Notes under the pieces: model-generated
What the model was told of the DNA's origin: nothing
What the model saw: only the letters and a program-made list of their open reading frames with translations
The model's database searches: none
Source: an uncultured Clostridia bacterium
Lineage (GTDB): Bacteria > Bacillota > Clostridia > TANB77 > CAG-508
Direction of reading: 5' to 3'
Length of the DNA: 30,850 bases
NCBI GenBank assembly: GCA_934167435.1
Contig: CAKPKZ010000003.1
Location: 1 to 30,850 of the forward strand
Part shown: in pieces, positions 24,779 to 30,850 of the stretch
Layout: the number at the start of each line of letters is the position of its first letter
How positions within the stretch are numbered: position 1 is the first letter of the stretch
Position numbers and translations under genes: made by a program

Positions 24779-25519
24779 TTATTTTGAAACTACGTAATAT
24801 CCTACGCCTCTTTTAGTTATTAAAATTTGTGGTGCTGAAGTATCTTTTTCGATCTTCTCTCTAATTCTTCTTACTGTTACATCTACTGTTCTTATATCTC
24901 CATAATATTCATAGCCCCAAACCTTCTCTAACAGTACTTCTCTAGTTACCACTTGTCCTGGTTGTATTGCCAAAAATTTTAATACTTCAAACTCTCTTAG
25001 TGTTAAATCTATAACTTTTCCCCTAACTTTTACTTCAAATTTATCTAAATCTAATTCTAATTCGCCTACAACAATTTTATTTTCTTTTTTCTTATCTTCT
25101 GTAAATCTATCCATTGGTTTTGCGTTTATTATTACATCTGCTTTTCTTAAATTAGCCTTTACTCTTGCCATTAATTCTCTAACACTAAATGGTTTTGTAA
25201 TATAATCATCAGCACCTAATTCTAGTCCTAGTATTTTATCTATTTCTCCATCTTTTGCTGTAAGCATTAGTATTGGAACATTTAAAGAATTTTTTATTCT
25301 TTTACATACTGATAATCCATCTAATTTTGGAAGCATTATATCTAATAAAATTAGGTCTGGTCTTTCTTCTAATGCCATATTTATAGCTGTAATACCATCG
25401 TTCGCTTCTATTGTGGCATATCCTTCTTTTTTTAAGTTATAAACTAATATATCTATTATATGTTGTTCATCGTCAACAATTAATATTTTCTTTTTATCTT
25501 TTTCAAATTCTTCTTCCAC
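24779..25519 (-). CDS. OmpR-family response regulator, WalR/PhoP-like
   Basis: A 246-residue response regulator. The receiver domain has the acidic pair DD at 16-17, phospho-acceptor Asp60 in [11 protein letters not shown], Thr in MLTAKD and Lys109 in ITKPFS. The C-terminal winged helix (about 150-246) contains [40 protein letters not shown] and GVGYYV. The [21 protein letters not shown]-type block is typical of WalR (YycF), the essential wall regulator of Firmicutes. No kinase gene adjoins it. The kinase at 3074-4504 may be the partner. The start is GTG 25519 with AAGGCGGAG upstream. Confidence 0.88.
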   Translation of the reverse strand: [246 protein letters not shown]

Positions 25520-25561
25520 AAAAACTCCGCCTTTCTACTATTAGCTTTATTTTATACTATA

Positions 25562-25590
25562 CTTATATCACAATTATTCCTAATATACAA
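25562..25590 (-). promoter_or_regulatory. Candidate promoter of the WalR-like gene
   Basis: On the minus strand TTGTAT (25590-25585) and TATAAG (25567-25562) are 17 bp apart, about 40 bp upstream of the GTG start. Confidence 0.5.
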
Positions 25591-25622
25591 GGCTTTTTTA
25601 CAAAATTTACTTTTTAAAATAA

Positions 25623-26108
25623 CTACATAATAACTTTAACTGTGTATATATTTCTTCCTCCATCGAGTTTTATGGCATTTTCAACTTCTCTATCATTTAA
25701 TAACACTTTTGTTACACCAGTACTTTTTCCATTTGGATTTTCAACTTTTATATTATATATACTGTCTTTCCATCTATATTTTATTAAATATTCTTTCCAA
25801 TCACTCGGAATACATGGTTCTATTTTTAAAATTCCTTTTTCCACTTTTAATCCTAATATATATTCAATTCCTGTTTTATAATACCAACTAGATGAACCTG
25901 TATACCATGTCCATCCTCCTCTTCCTGTTAAATTACCATCCCCATATATATCTGCAGGTATTATAAATGGTTCAACCTTATATTTATTGGCTGTTTCTCT
26001 TGTTTTACTGTGTTCTATTGGATTTATCATTTTATATAATTCAAATGCTTTATTCCCAAATCCTAATAATGCTTCTGCAATAATTACCCATGTAGCAGCA
26101 TGAGTGTG
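25623..26108 (-). pseudogene. C-terminal remnant of a GH94-type glucan synthase/phosphorylase, cut by insertion
   Basis: The minus-strand frame reads THAATW near its start, then WVIIAEALLGFGNKAFEL, NPIEHSKT, KVEPFIIPADIYG, GRGGWTWYTGSSSWYY, YILGLKVEKG, IEPCIPSDWKEY. This is the unmistakable C-terminal part of GH94 cyclic beta-1,2-glucan synthase/cellobiose phosphorylase-type enzymes. In relatives the block before THAA is NGGQY. Here it changes to non-homologous codons and meets a stop at 26,135-26,133. The N-terminal bulk, with the catalytic Asp, is missing from the window and presumably lies beyond the element to the right. An internal ATG at 26030 could be mistaken for the start of a 135-residue gene, but the homology continues upstream of it. 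Confidence 0.9.
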
Positions 26109-26150
26109 ATTTCGTTGTGACCATTTTTTGTCTCATATAAAATGTCACAA
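26102..26150. repeat. Element-chromosome junction (att-type site) with an imperfect inverted repeat
   Basis: GH94 homology ends at about 26,102-26,108, where GA dinucleotides occur at 26102-26103 and 26108-26109. TnpX/TndX-type recombinases are known to cross over at GA. Just inside, TTGTGAC(C)ATTTT (26115-26127) is mirrored by AAAATGTCACAA (26139-26150), a 12-bp stem with one bulge. It could be a recombinase half-site pair or the terminator of the recombinase gene, whose stop is at 26,159. The exact crossover base cannot be fixed without the other end. Confidence 0.6.
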
Positions 26151-26158
26151 AATCATAG

Positions 26159-27784
26159 CTATATAGCCTTTTTTTCATATTCTTTTTTAGCTACACTAAA
26201 ACTATTATTTAATTCTTGTAGTGGTTTAAAATTAAAATAAATATCCACTTGCTTGTCACTATGAATTTCAATTTTTTCTATAAATTCTCGTATTATTTCC
26301 TTATTAGGATTTTTCATTCTTAAAAATTTATCTATCAAATCTTCAAGCCTTTCCTCGTTTTTAGGCTTGCTATTTCCTTCAAGTTCTTGCTCTAATTCTT
26401 TTATAGAACTTTCATTTTGTTTTACAATTTCTTTAATACGTTCAGCATTTTTCATATATTCTTCCAATGAGATAACTCCAGATAACCTATCTTCATACAT
26501 TAATTCAAGCTTTCTAGTTTCTTTATCATTTTGTTCTTTTATACTTTCAATTCTTGAACTGATGTCAATTATCTTTTCTTCGTTTGATTTAGCTTTTTGA
26601 GCAATTTCTTCTAGCTTTTTCATATTGGTATATTTTTTGCAAACATCCCTTAATACCTCTAACATCTGTGATTCGAAGACCTGATAATTAAAATTATGTG
26701 GTGAACACACCGAAAACTTTCCAAACCTTCCATATCTTTGACATCTACCATAAATATTTCCGTTTTTATCTGGACTTCTTATCCCAATATATCCTCCGCA
26801 ATCATAGCATCTAAGTAATCCTTTGAAAATGTAGTCATTTGTTATAACTCTTGATCCTTTTGTAGCGTCTATTATTTTTCTAGCCCTTTCAAAATCTTCT
26901 TTGCTAATTATTGCCTCATGCATATTTTCAACCTTTACCCAGTCTTCTTCAGGCAAGTCTATAAACTTTTTAGATTTAAAGCTAACCTTTTTTCTCTTAC
27001 CTTGAATTACAGTTCCAGTATATACTTCATTTGATAAAATAAACCTAACCGTTGACTGTTGCCATAATCCATAAGTAAGTGACCTTACTCCCCTTTTTCG
27101 TTTATTGTAATCAGATGGAATTGGAATTTTCTTTTTACTTAAGAAATCAGCAATTTGCATTGTTCCCATACCTTCTAAATATTTTTCATATATCAGTTTT
27201 ACAACATTTGCTGCCTCATCATCTACAATTAAATGGTATTTGTTTTCTGAATCTTTTTTATAACCATAAGGTGGTGTTCCTAAATATTCGCCTAAATTTC
27301 TTTTAGCTTGAAGAACACTATTTATTTTTCTTGATGTATCTTTTGCATACATCTCGTTTAATATTGATTTAAATGGTGCTATATCATTGTTTGAGTTATC
27401 ATAAGCTGTATCAATATTGTCTAAAATTGCAACAAATCTTACATTATGTTCTGGAAAATAATTTTCAATATATAATCCAGATTGTACATAATTTCTACCA
27501 AGTCTTGATAAATCTTTGGTTATAATCATATTTATTTTTCCAGATTCAACATCTAAAATCATTTTATTAAATGCTGGCCTGTCAAAACTTGTTCCAGAAA
27601 CTCCATCATCAACATATTCAGCTACAAAATTAAGTTTATTTTGTTTAATATATTGCATAAGTAAAGTTCTTTGATTTCCAATACTTTCACTTTCTTGATA
27701 CTTTTCTTTTTCTTCATCTTCTCTTGAAAGTCTTATATATATGCCTACTTTATAATCAATATTATTCATTATTGTATAGCTCAA
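26159..27784 (-). CDS. Large serine recombinase (TnpX/TndX-like site-specific integrase)
   Basis: A 541-residue recombinase. The catalytic resolvase domain (about 11-160) has Ser20 in GIYIRLSRED, then YVDDGVSGTSFDRP and ITKDLSRLGRNY. The recombinase domain contains GTPPYGYKKD and SNEVYTGTVIQGKR. A zinc ribbon follows (LLRCYDCGG, then GRCQRYG and VCSPHNF). A long coiled coil (about 385-470) and a C-terminal DUF4368-like tail (REFIEKIEIH) end it. It integrates and excises the element by a Ser-DNA intermediate. The start is TTG 27784, 6-7 nt from AGGGAGG; ATG 27769 is the alternative. The gene ends about 55 bp from the GH94 junction. Confidence 0.95.
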   Translation of the reverse strand: MSYTIMNNIDYKVGIYIRLSREDEEKEKYQESESIGNQRTLLMQYIKQNKLNFVAEYVDDGVSGTSFDRPAFNKMILDVESGKINMIITKDLSRLGRNYVQSGLYIENYFPEHNVRFVAILDNIDTAYDNSNNDIAPFKSILNEMYAKDTSRKINSVLQAKRNLGEYLGTPPYGYKKDSENKYHLIVDDEAANVVKLIYEKYLEGMGTMQIADFLSKKKIPIPSDYNKRKRGVRSLTYGLWQQSTVRFILSNEVYTGTVIQGKRKKVSFKSKKFIDLPEEDWVKVENMHEAIISKEDFERARKIIDATKGSRVITNDYIFKGLLRCYDCGGYIGIRSPDKNGNIYGRCQRYGRFGKFSVCSPHNFNYQVFESQMLEVLRDVCKKYTNMKKLEEIAQKAKSNEEKIIDISSRIESIKEQNDKETRKLELMYEDRLSGVISLEEYMKNAERIKEIVKQNESSIKELEQELEGNSKPKNEERLEDLIDKFLRMKNPNKEIIREFIEKIEIHSDKQVDIYFNFKPLQELNNSFSVAKKEYEKKAI

Positions 27785-27807
27785 ATTTTTCCTCCCTTCT
27801 AGCTATA

Positions 27808-27858
27808 AAGAATATGATATAATATTGATACTCTTGCCAAATATTATATCATATTCTT
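27808..27858. repeat. 19-bp perfect inverted repeat upstream of the recombinase
   Basis: AAGAATATGATATAATATT (27808-27826) is repeated in perfect inverse orientation at 27840-27858, with a 13-nt loop. Each arm contains TGATATAAT, an extended -10 promoter element, so the two arms form face-to-face initiation signals. The left-going one would transcribe the recombinase. No T-run follows either arm, which argues against a simple terminator. It may be an operator, a recombination-related site, or a self-opposing promoter pair. Confidence 0.8.
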
Positions 27859-27883
27859 CCTTCAAATACCATTGTTTTAATTG

Positions 27884-28018
27884 TTATTTTTTTACTTCTT
27901 TTAAGCAATAATTGCAAAAAGCTCTTTCCACAATTCTTTCCAAATTTTCTCCTTTTTCATTAAAAAAAATATTTATTTTAAAATCATTCTTTTTCTTGTA
28001 CTTCTTTTTCGCTTGCAT
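27884..28018 (-). CDS. Small basic protein upstream of the recombinase
   Basis: A 44-residue ORF: MQAKKKYKKKNDFKINIF, then NEKGENLERIVERAF, CNYCLKEVKK. It has a very basic N-terminus, a central strand/helix and a CxxC pair near the end. GGGAG lies 8 nt before the ATG at 28018; an in-frame ATG at 28051 has no SD. It lies on the same strand as, and about 100 bp upstream of, the recombinase gene. The position is suggestive of a small accessory or directionality factor. The family is not recognised with certainty. Confidence 0.6.
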   Translation of the reverse strand: MQAKKKYKKKNDFKINIFFNEKGENLERIVERAFCNYCLKEVKK

Positions 28019-28055
28019 GCTATCAACTCCCTTTAGTACTAATGTTTCCATTTTT

Positions 28056-28097
28056 TCAAGTTTTATACAAGACTACAACTGGATTAAATCTCCACAT
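28056..28097 (-). CDS. Possible 13-residue peptide ORF (MWRFNPVVVLYKT)
   Basis: ATG 28097 is preceded at 7 nt by AAAGGTGA, a good ribosome binding site. The frame ends in TGA after 13 codons. It lies just upstream of the 44-residue ORF on the same strand, within the 340-bp interval that otherwise has no large gene. It may be a leader peptide or a remnant. A candidate promoter further upstream on this strand has TATAAT at 28,172-28,177, but with a poor -35. Confidence 0.3.
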   Translation of the reverse strand: MWRFNPVVVLYKT

Positions 28098-28217
28098 AAG
28101 AATCTCACCTTTCTACTCATTTATAGAATTACCCCCATTGCGATGTCTGTGGCTAGGTAAAAGTATCATTATTTCGTATTATAGCCTTTTTATTCAATTT
28201 TCAATGTGCCATAACCT

Positions 28218-28246
28218 TTGACATTTCTTAATTTCCGTAATATAAT
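28218..28246 (+). promoter_or_regulatory. Perfect consensus sigma-A promoter of the zinc-ribbon cargo gene
   Basis: TTGACA (28218-28223) and TATAAT (28241-28246) are separated by exactly 17 bp, a complete consensus match. Transcription would start near 28,253 and run through an approximately 105-nt leader with a hairpin to the ATG at 28359. Confidence 0.85.
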
Positions 28247-28304
28247 TATGTCAAATTTGTATATGCTTATTATAATGTCTATAGCGAATTAATCACACTA
28301 TACA

Positions 28305-28337
28305 ACAACAAAAAATTTTTTTAGCGTTTTTTGTTGT
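28305..28337 (+). promoter_or_regulatory. Leader hairpin before the zinc-ribbon gene
   Basis: ACAACAAAAAA (28305-28315) pairs perfectly with TTTTTTGTTGT (28327-28337) around an 11-nt loop, ending 8 nt before the AAGGGGG ribosome binding site. It lacks a following T-run, so it is more likely an mRNA stability or translation-control element than a terminator. Confidence 0.5.
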
Positions 28338-28358
28338 TTGATGTAAGGGGGATTTTAT

Positions 28359-29327
28359 ATGAAATATAAAATAGCATACGACAGAGAAAAGGACTTAGAA
28401 TTCTTTCTATATCCTCGAATAACAATAGATGATGGGCATTTTCACACAACTAAAAATCCTGCTTGTATGCCTAAAAAAATGGGAACATTGCTTTTAGATT
28501 TTATAAATACAAATTTTGAAAAAATAGAATACTTTACATTTTTTATATATCAGTATTGTTTTTACACTTTCTACACATTAGAGCATCCTGAAGAAAAACA
28601 TAATTTTTATACAACAAAATTTGAATTTAATTTTGAGGATTACATAAGTGAGTCGCACAAACTATCAAAAGAACACCAAGACATGTTCTTATATGTACAG
28701 CACTTATGCTTTTATTATCTTAATCTTCCTTACAACATAGACTATTTAAAAGTAAGTCCTGATGACGATGATGATTATTCAGATATTATAAATGCGGATA
28801 GGAGTAATATTGATGTAAACAAAATGACACTCCCACTTGATGATATTACTTTAGATTTCGACTTATTTTCTTTTATATTTACCAAAACACCTCTTTATTC
28901 ATATAATGTTCCATATGCATTTTGTAGTTATGATATTTTCAGTATTTTATCTTTGGAACTTAGAGAGTTTTTATCACGCAAACAACATATTATTAGGAAA
29001 TGTCAGAATTGTGGGAAATATTTTATTCCTAATAACTTAAAAGAGACAAAATATTGTAATGAAGAAGATATTATTACAGGAAAAACTTGTAAACAGGTTG
29101 GAAGAGATTTGGTTTATAAAAAGTCTTTGCAAGAAGACCCACCTTTAGATTTATATAGAAAAAGATATATGTCCCTTGCTAGTTCTGTTTCTCATTATGG
29201 TACTGATAAAGCTGTGGAAAGATTTGAAAGATATAAAGTTGAAGGTGCTATAATGAAGAAAAAATACTTGAATAAAGAAATTACTGCTAAGGAATTTGAG
29301 CAATGGATAAATGATAGCAAAAAATAA
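28359..29327 (+). CDS. Zinc-ribbon protein, DUF6076-like
   Basis: A 322-residue protein of unknown function. The N-terminal two thirds are aromatic and acidic (with an Asp run, PDDDDDYSD, near residue 137) and probably helical. A four-cysteine zinc site follows: CQNCGKYFIP, then KYCNEE and TGKTC, of the type seen in DUF6076 and CGNR-like proteins of clostridial mobile elements. A basic C-terminal tail (RKRYMSLASSVSHYG onwards) may bind nucleic acid. The SD AAGGGGG lies 7 nt from the ATG. It has a perfect promoter and a leader hairpin, suggesting strong but controlled expression. The family name is from memory. Confidence 0.75.
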   Translation: MKYKIAYDREKDLEFFLYPRITIDDGHFHTTKNPACMPKKMGTLLLDFINTNFEKIEYFTFFIYQYCFYTFYTLEHPEEKHNFYTTKFEFNFEDYISESHKLSKEHQDMFLYVQHLCFYYLNLPYNIDYLKVSPDDDDDYSDIINADRSNIDVNKMTLPLDDITLDFDLFSFIFTKTPLYSYNVPYAFCSYDIFSILSLELREFLSRKQHIIRKCQNCGKYFIPNNLKETKYCNEEDIITGKTCKQVGRDLVYKKSLQEDPPLDLYRKRYMSLASSVSHYGTDKAVERFERYKVEGAIMKKKYLNKEITAKEFEQWINDSKK

Positions 29328-29346
29328 TTGTCAAATAAATTTTAAA

Positions 29347-29371
29347 GACGCACCTTGCTGGAAGGTACGTC
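29347..29371 (-). terminator. Hairpin between the zinc-ribbon gene and the GC-richer cassette
   Basis: GACG-C-ACCTT (29347-29356) pairs with AAGGT-A-CGTC (29362-29371), nine pairs with one mismatch, around GCTGG. On the minus strand it is followed by TTTAAAATTT, so it most likely terminates the 29,381-29,662 gene. Confidence 0.55.
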
Positions 29372-29380
29372 CTCAATTTG

Positions 29381-29662
29381 TTACTTCTTGTACACGATTG
29401 CACCTTTCAGTGCAGTCTTGGCTTCTGCTATCGCGGTGTCCACTTTTGTGGAAGCTTCAACTAATGCGTTTGCATAGCCGATTTCAGCAGCTCTTTTTTC
29501 AAAAGCCTCACGACGAGCATTTTCCTCATCTCTCTGCTTTTTCAGTTCAAGCTCATGAGCTTCAGACTGAATTCTTGCATAAGTCGGCATCTGAGATTTG
29601 AGCTCTGCTGATGTTCTTACGATGCTTTCCTGATAGCCTTTCTGTAAATAATACGGTAACAT
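29381..29662 (-). CDS. Small Glu/Ala-rich helical protein of foreign composition
   Basis: A 93-residue protein not recognised. It starts MLPYYLQKGYQESIVR, continues with a charged, probably coiled-coil helix (HELELKKQRDEENARREAFEKRAAEIG), then an Ala-rich tail ending GAIVYKK. No signal peptide, membrane segment or cysteines. Codon use differs sharply from the surroundings: every Gln is CAG, with several CTG, GGC, ATC and GTG codons, while neighbours favour A/T-ending codons. With its own promoter, leader and hairpin it looks like a self-contained cassette from a less AT-rich donor. AAAGGA precedes the ATG. Confidence 0.75.
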   Translation of the reverse strand: MLPYYLQKGYQESIVRTSAELKSQMPTYARIQSEAHELELKKQRDEENARREAFEKRAAEIGYANALVEASTKVDTAIAEAKTALKGAIVYKK

Positions 29663-29762
29663 ATTTTTTCCTTTCTGCCTTTAATAAAAGGACTTGACTA
29701 AGTTGCAGACGGCGGACGATGTAGAAAGATTTCTGAATGAGAGAAAACTCTACTACAGTTAT

Positions 29763-29791
29763 ATTGTACCAAATTTCTGTCGAAAAGTCAA
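29763..29791 (-). promoter_or_regulatory. Sigma-A promoter of the foreign cassette
   Basis: On the minus strand TTGACT (29791-29786) and TACAAT (29768-29763) lie 17 bp apart, each one mismatch from consensus. The leader of about 95 nt to the ATG at 29662 includes a CCTTT/AAAGG mini-hairpin (29678-29691) just before the SD. Confidence 0.75.
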
Positions 29792-29839
29792 ATTATGTAA
29801 ATTGTATGCGTTTTCTTATAGAACTTTATTCTTATATTA

Positions 29840-30412
29840 TTAATCAATTTGTACTAACACTTGATGATGTACAGCTCCATTACCTTTCTTTATATATTTA
29901 ATGTCTTCTCCTCCACCTAAAACTAATACAGGTGTAAAGAAAAATATTTCTTTATAATCAAGTTTCCCTAATTCTTTTATAGCTTGTTTGTATAAATCAG
30001 CTCTTAACACATTTTTTATAACATCTTCATCTAAAATATATTCTTCAAAAAATTCTTGATAAGAATATCCACAAACTTCGATTTTTCTATAATGTATATT
30101 TAATAAAGACACATCATTTTCATTATCTTCCAATTTTCTGTAATAGAATATATCTCCAAAAGCAGTTACTATTATTGGTATTTTATTAAAATCTTTTTGA
30201 CCTAACCAAGTATATAAACTATTCATATATTCTCTAGGATCTACTACTTTAAGTAAGCCATCTCCATATTCTCCAAATCCGTATTCTTCCCATAATTCTA
30301 TTATTTCTTTTGGTAACATTTGTTTACCAAAGTTTAAGATTTCCTCATCTGGCTTTTGTAAATTTTCTCCTGGTTTAAATTTTTCTATAAATTTGCTAAT
30401 GCAATTATTCAT
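29840..30412 (-). CDS. GAD-like/DUF1851 (Tdi1-type) immunity-like protein
   Basis: A 190-residue protein. The N-terminal part (about 1-95) resembles the GAD-like domain: PKEIIELWEEYGFGEYGDGL, then NPREYM-type VDPREYMNSLYTW and PIIVTAFGDIFYY. The rest matches DUF1851/Tdi1 (ADLYKQAIKELGKLDYKEIFFFTPVLVLGG). Tdi1 proteins are immunity factors against ADP-ribosyltransferase-type toxins, and the family is common in polymorphic-toxin loci. No cognate toxin is visible in the window. The SD TAGGAGG is strong. It is probably co-transcribed with the gene at 30,468-30,836. Confidence 0.8.
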   Translation of the reverse strand: MNNCISKFIEKFKPGENLQKPDEEILNFGKQMLPKEIIELWEEYGFGEYGDGLLKVVDPREYMNSLYTWLGQKDFNKIPIIVTAFGDIFYYRKLEDNENDVSLLNIHYRKIEVCGYSYQEFFEEYILDEDVIKNVLRADLYKQAIKELGKLDYKEIFFFTPVLVLGGGEDIKYIKKGNGAVHHQVLVQID

Positions 30413-30467
30413 AAAATATTCCTCCTATTACTTTTTATAATTAGTCAATACTACTTTATCTGTAACT

Positions 30468-30836
30468 TTATTTACTAATTAATTCTTCTATATCACCAGC
30501 ACTTAATATAACAATAAAATGGTTACCATCATATTTTTCTCTTTTTTCAAAATCAATTTTTTTCAAAAATTCTTTATATTCAATCTCAACCAATTTACCT
30601 TCGCTATTTTCTACTGTTGCATAAAACTTATCTATTTTAGTTGTATCGTATCTATTAGCCGCAAAATAAAATTCACTTGTTGGATTTTGTGGCAATACTG
30701 TATCACAGTCTGTTGCTACTGAAATATATCCGTTAATACATTGTTTTTCATCTTTATTTACTTGATACAGTTTAAATACTGCATAAAATAAATCCCTTTG
30801 TTGAATCTCATTCATAAAACTTTCATAATTCTTCAT
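30468..30836 (-). CDS. Unrecognised small acidic protein, possibly 5' partial
   Basis: A 122-residue cytosolic protein with no signal peptide. It looks like a mixed alpha/beta fold, with segments YAVFKLYQVN, CINGYISVATDCD, FYFAANRYDTTKIDKFYA, VEIEYKEFLKKI and HFIVILSAGDIEELI. No SD precedes the ATG at 30836, and the frame stays open to the window edge, so the true start may lie outside. It lies 55 bp upstream of the DUF1851 gene on the same strand, suggesting another immunity-type cargo protein. The family is not recognised. Confidence 0.6.
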   Translation of the reverse strand: MKNYESFMNEIQQRDLFYAVFKLYQVNKDEKQCINGYISVATDCDTVLPQNPTSEFYFAANRYDTTKIDKFYATVENSEGKLVEIEYKEFLKKIDFEKREKYDGNHFIVILSAGDIEELISK

Positions 30837-30850
30837 TACAGTTGTAATAT

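Larger units (their letters stand above)
26103..30850. mobile_element. Integrative element carrying a large serine recombinase, right end outside window
   Basis: An insertion disrupts a GH94 gene at about 26,105. The serine recombinase gene lies directly inside the junction with its 3' end outward, the usual layout of Tn4451/Tn5397-type and related elements. Everything to the right is accessory: tiny ORFs, a zinc-ribbon protein, a composition-shifted cassette and immunity-like genes. No conjugation genes, second end or GH94 N-terminal part appear before 30,850, so the element is at least 4.7 kb, if all of this belongs to one insertion. Confidence 0.7.

Noticed and set aside
25623..26030. A free-standing 135-residue gene starting at ATG 26030
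   Set aside because: GH94 homology continues upstream of that Met to about 26,105, and no SD precedes it. It is an internal codon of a truncated gene.
30468..30836. A toxin paired with the DUF1851 protein
   Set aside because: The protein has no recognisable catalytic motif, signal or toxin trafficking domain; an immunity-type role is as likely.
1..30850. CRISPR arrays, tRNA or rRNA genes
   Set aside because: No regularly spaced long direct repeats, cloverleaf or rRNA-like conserved stretches were seen on either strand.

Overview
The window is a very AT-rich chromosomal segment from a low-GC Firmicute, most likely an uncultured, gut-type member of the Clostridia. This rests on the AT-biased codon use, the strong AGGAGG-type ribosome binding sites, frequent TTG/GTG starts, the Gram-positive gene set (ricT, WalK/WalR-like kinase and regulator, class D-like sortase, two SpoVD/FtsI-type PASTA transpeptidases) and a MurE with the meso-diaminopimelate signature DNPR. 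No rRNA, tRNA or CRISPR array is visible.

Left and centre (about 360-15,070, nearly all minus strand): a division and cell-wall (dcw) cluster. In transcription order it runs mraZ, rsmH, ftsL, a PASTA transpeptidase, a CNNM/CorC membrane protein, murE, mraY, ftsW/spoVE, murG, a sensor histidine kinase, lepB, holB, ricT and a small 2[4Fe-4S] ferredoxin, ending at a hairpin terminator. The cluster is rearranged: murF, murD, murC, ftsQ, ftsA and ftsZ are not here, and a CorC gene with its own promoter and terminator splits it. mraZ has a clear sigma-A promoter followed by three GTGG boxes at 10-bp spacing. An intrinsic terminator sits directly on the ribosome binding site of the transpeptidase gene. 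Several starts were moved to internal TTG/ATG codons because the Shine-Dalgarno lies inside the longest ORF.

Middle (15,250-25,520): a divergent Xre-type regulator; a frameshifted M15-like peptidase with a peptidoglycan-binding domain; a class D-like sortase; rsmA, yraN, dprA and comM; a second SpoVD/FtsI-type transpeptidase on the plus strand; two tandem Rpn/PDDEXK_2-like proteins that seem to have lost the catalytic Glu, behind a perfect consensus promoter; and a WalR-type response regulator.

Right (25,620-30,850): the 3' end of a GH94 (cyclic glucan synthase/phosphorylase-type) gene is cut by a mobile element. The homology stops at about 26,105. A TnpX/TndX-like large serine recombinase gene follows, with its 3' end next to the junction. 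The element runs off the window. Its visible contents are the recombinase, a 19-bp perfect inverted repeat, tiny ORFs, a zinc-ribbon DUF6076-like protein with a perfect consensus promoter, a GC-richer one-gene cassette of different codon use, a Tdi1/DUF1851-type immunity-like protein and an unrecognised neighbour. The 340-bp stretch 28,019-28,358 holds tiny ORFs, a promoter and a leader hairpin, and no large gene.
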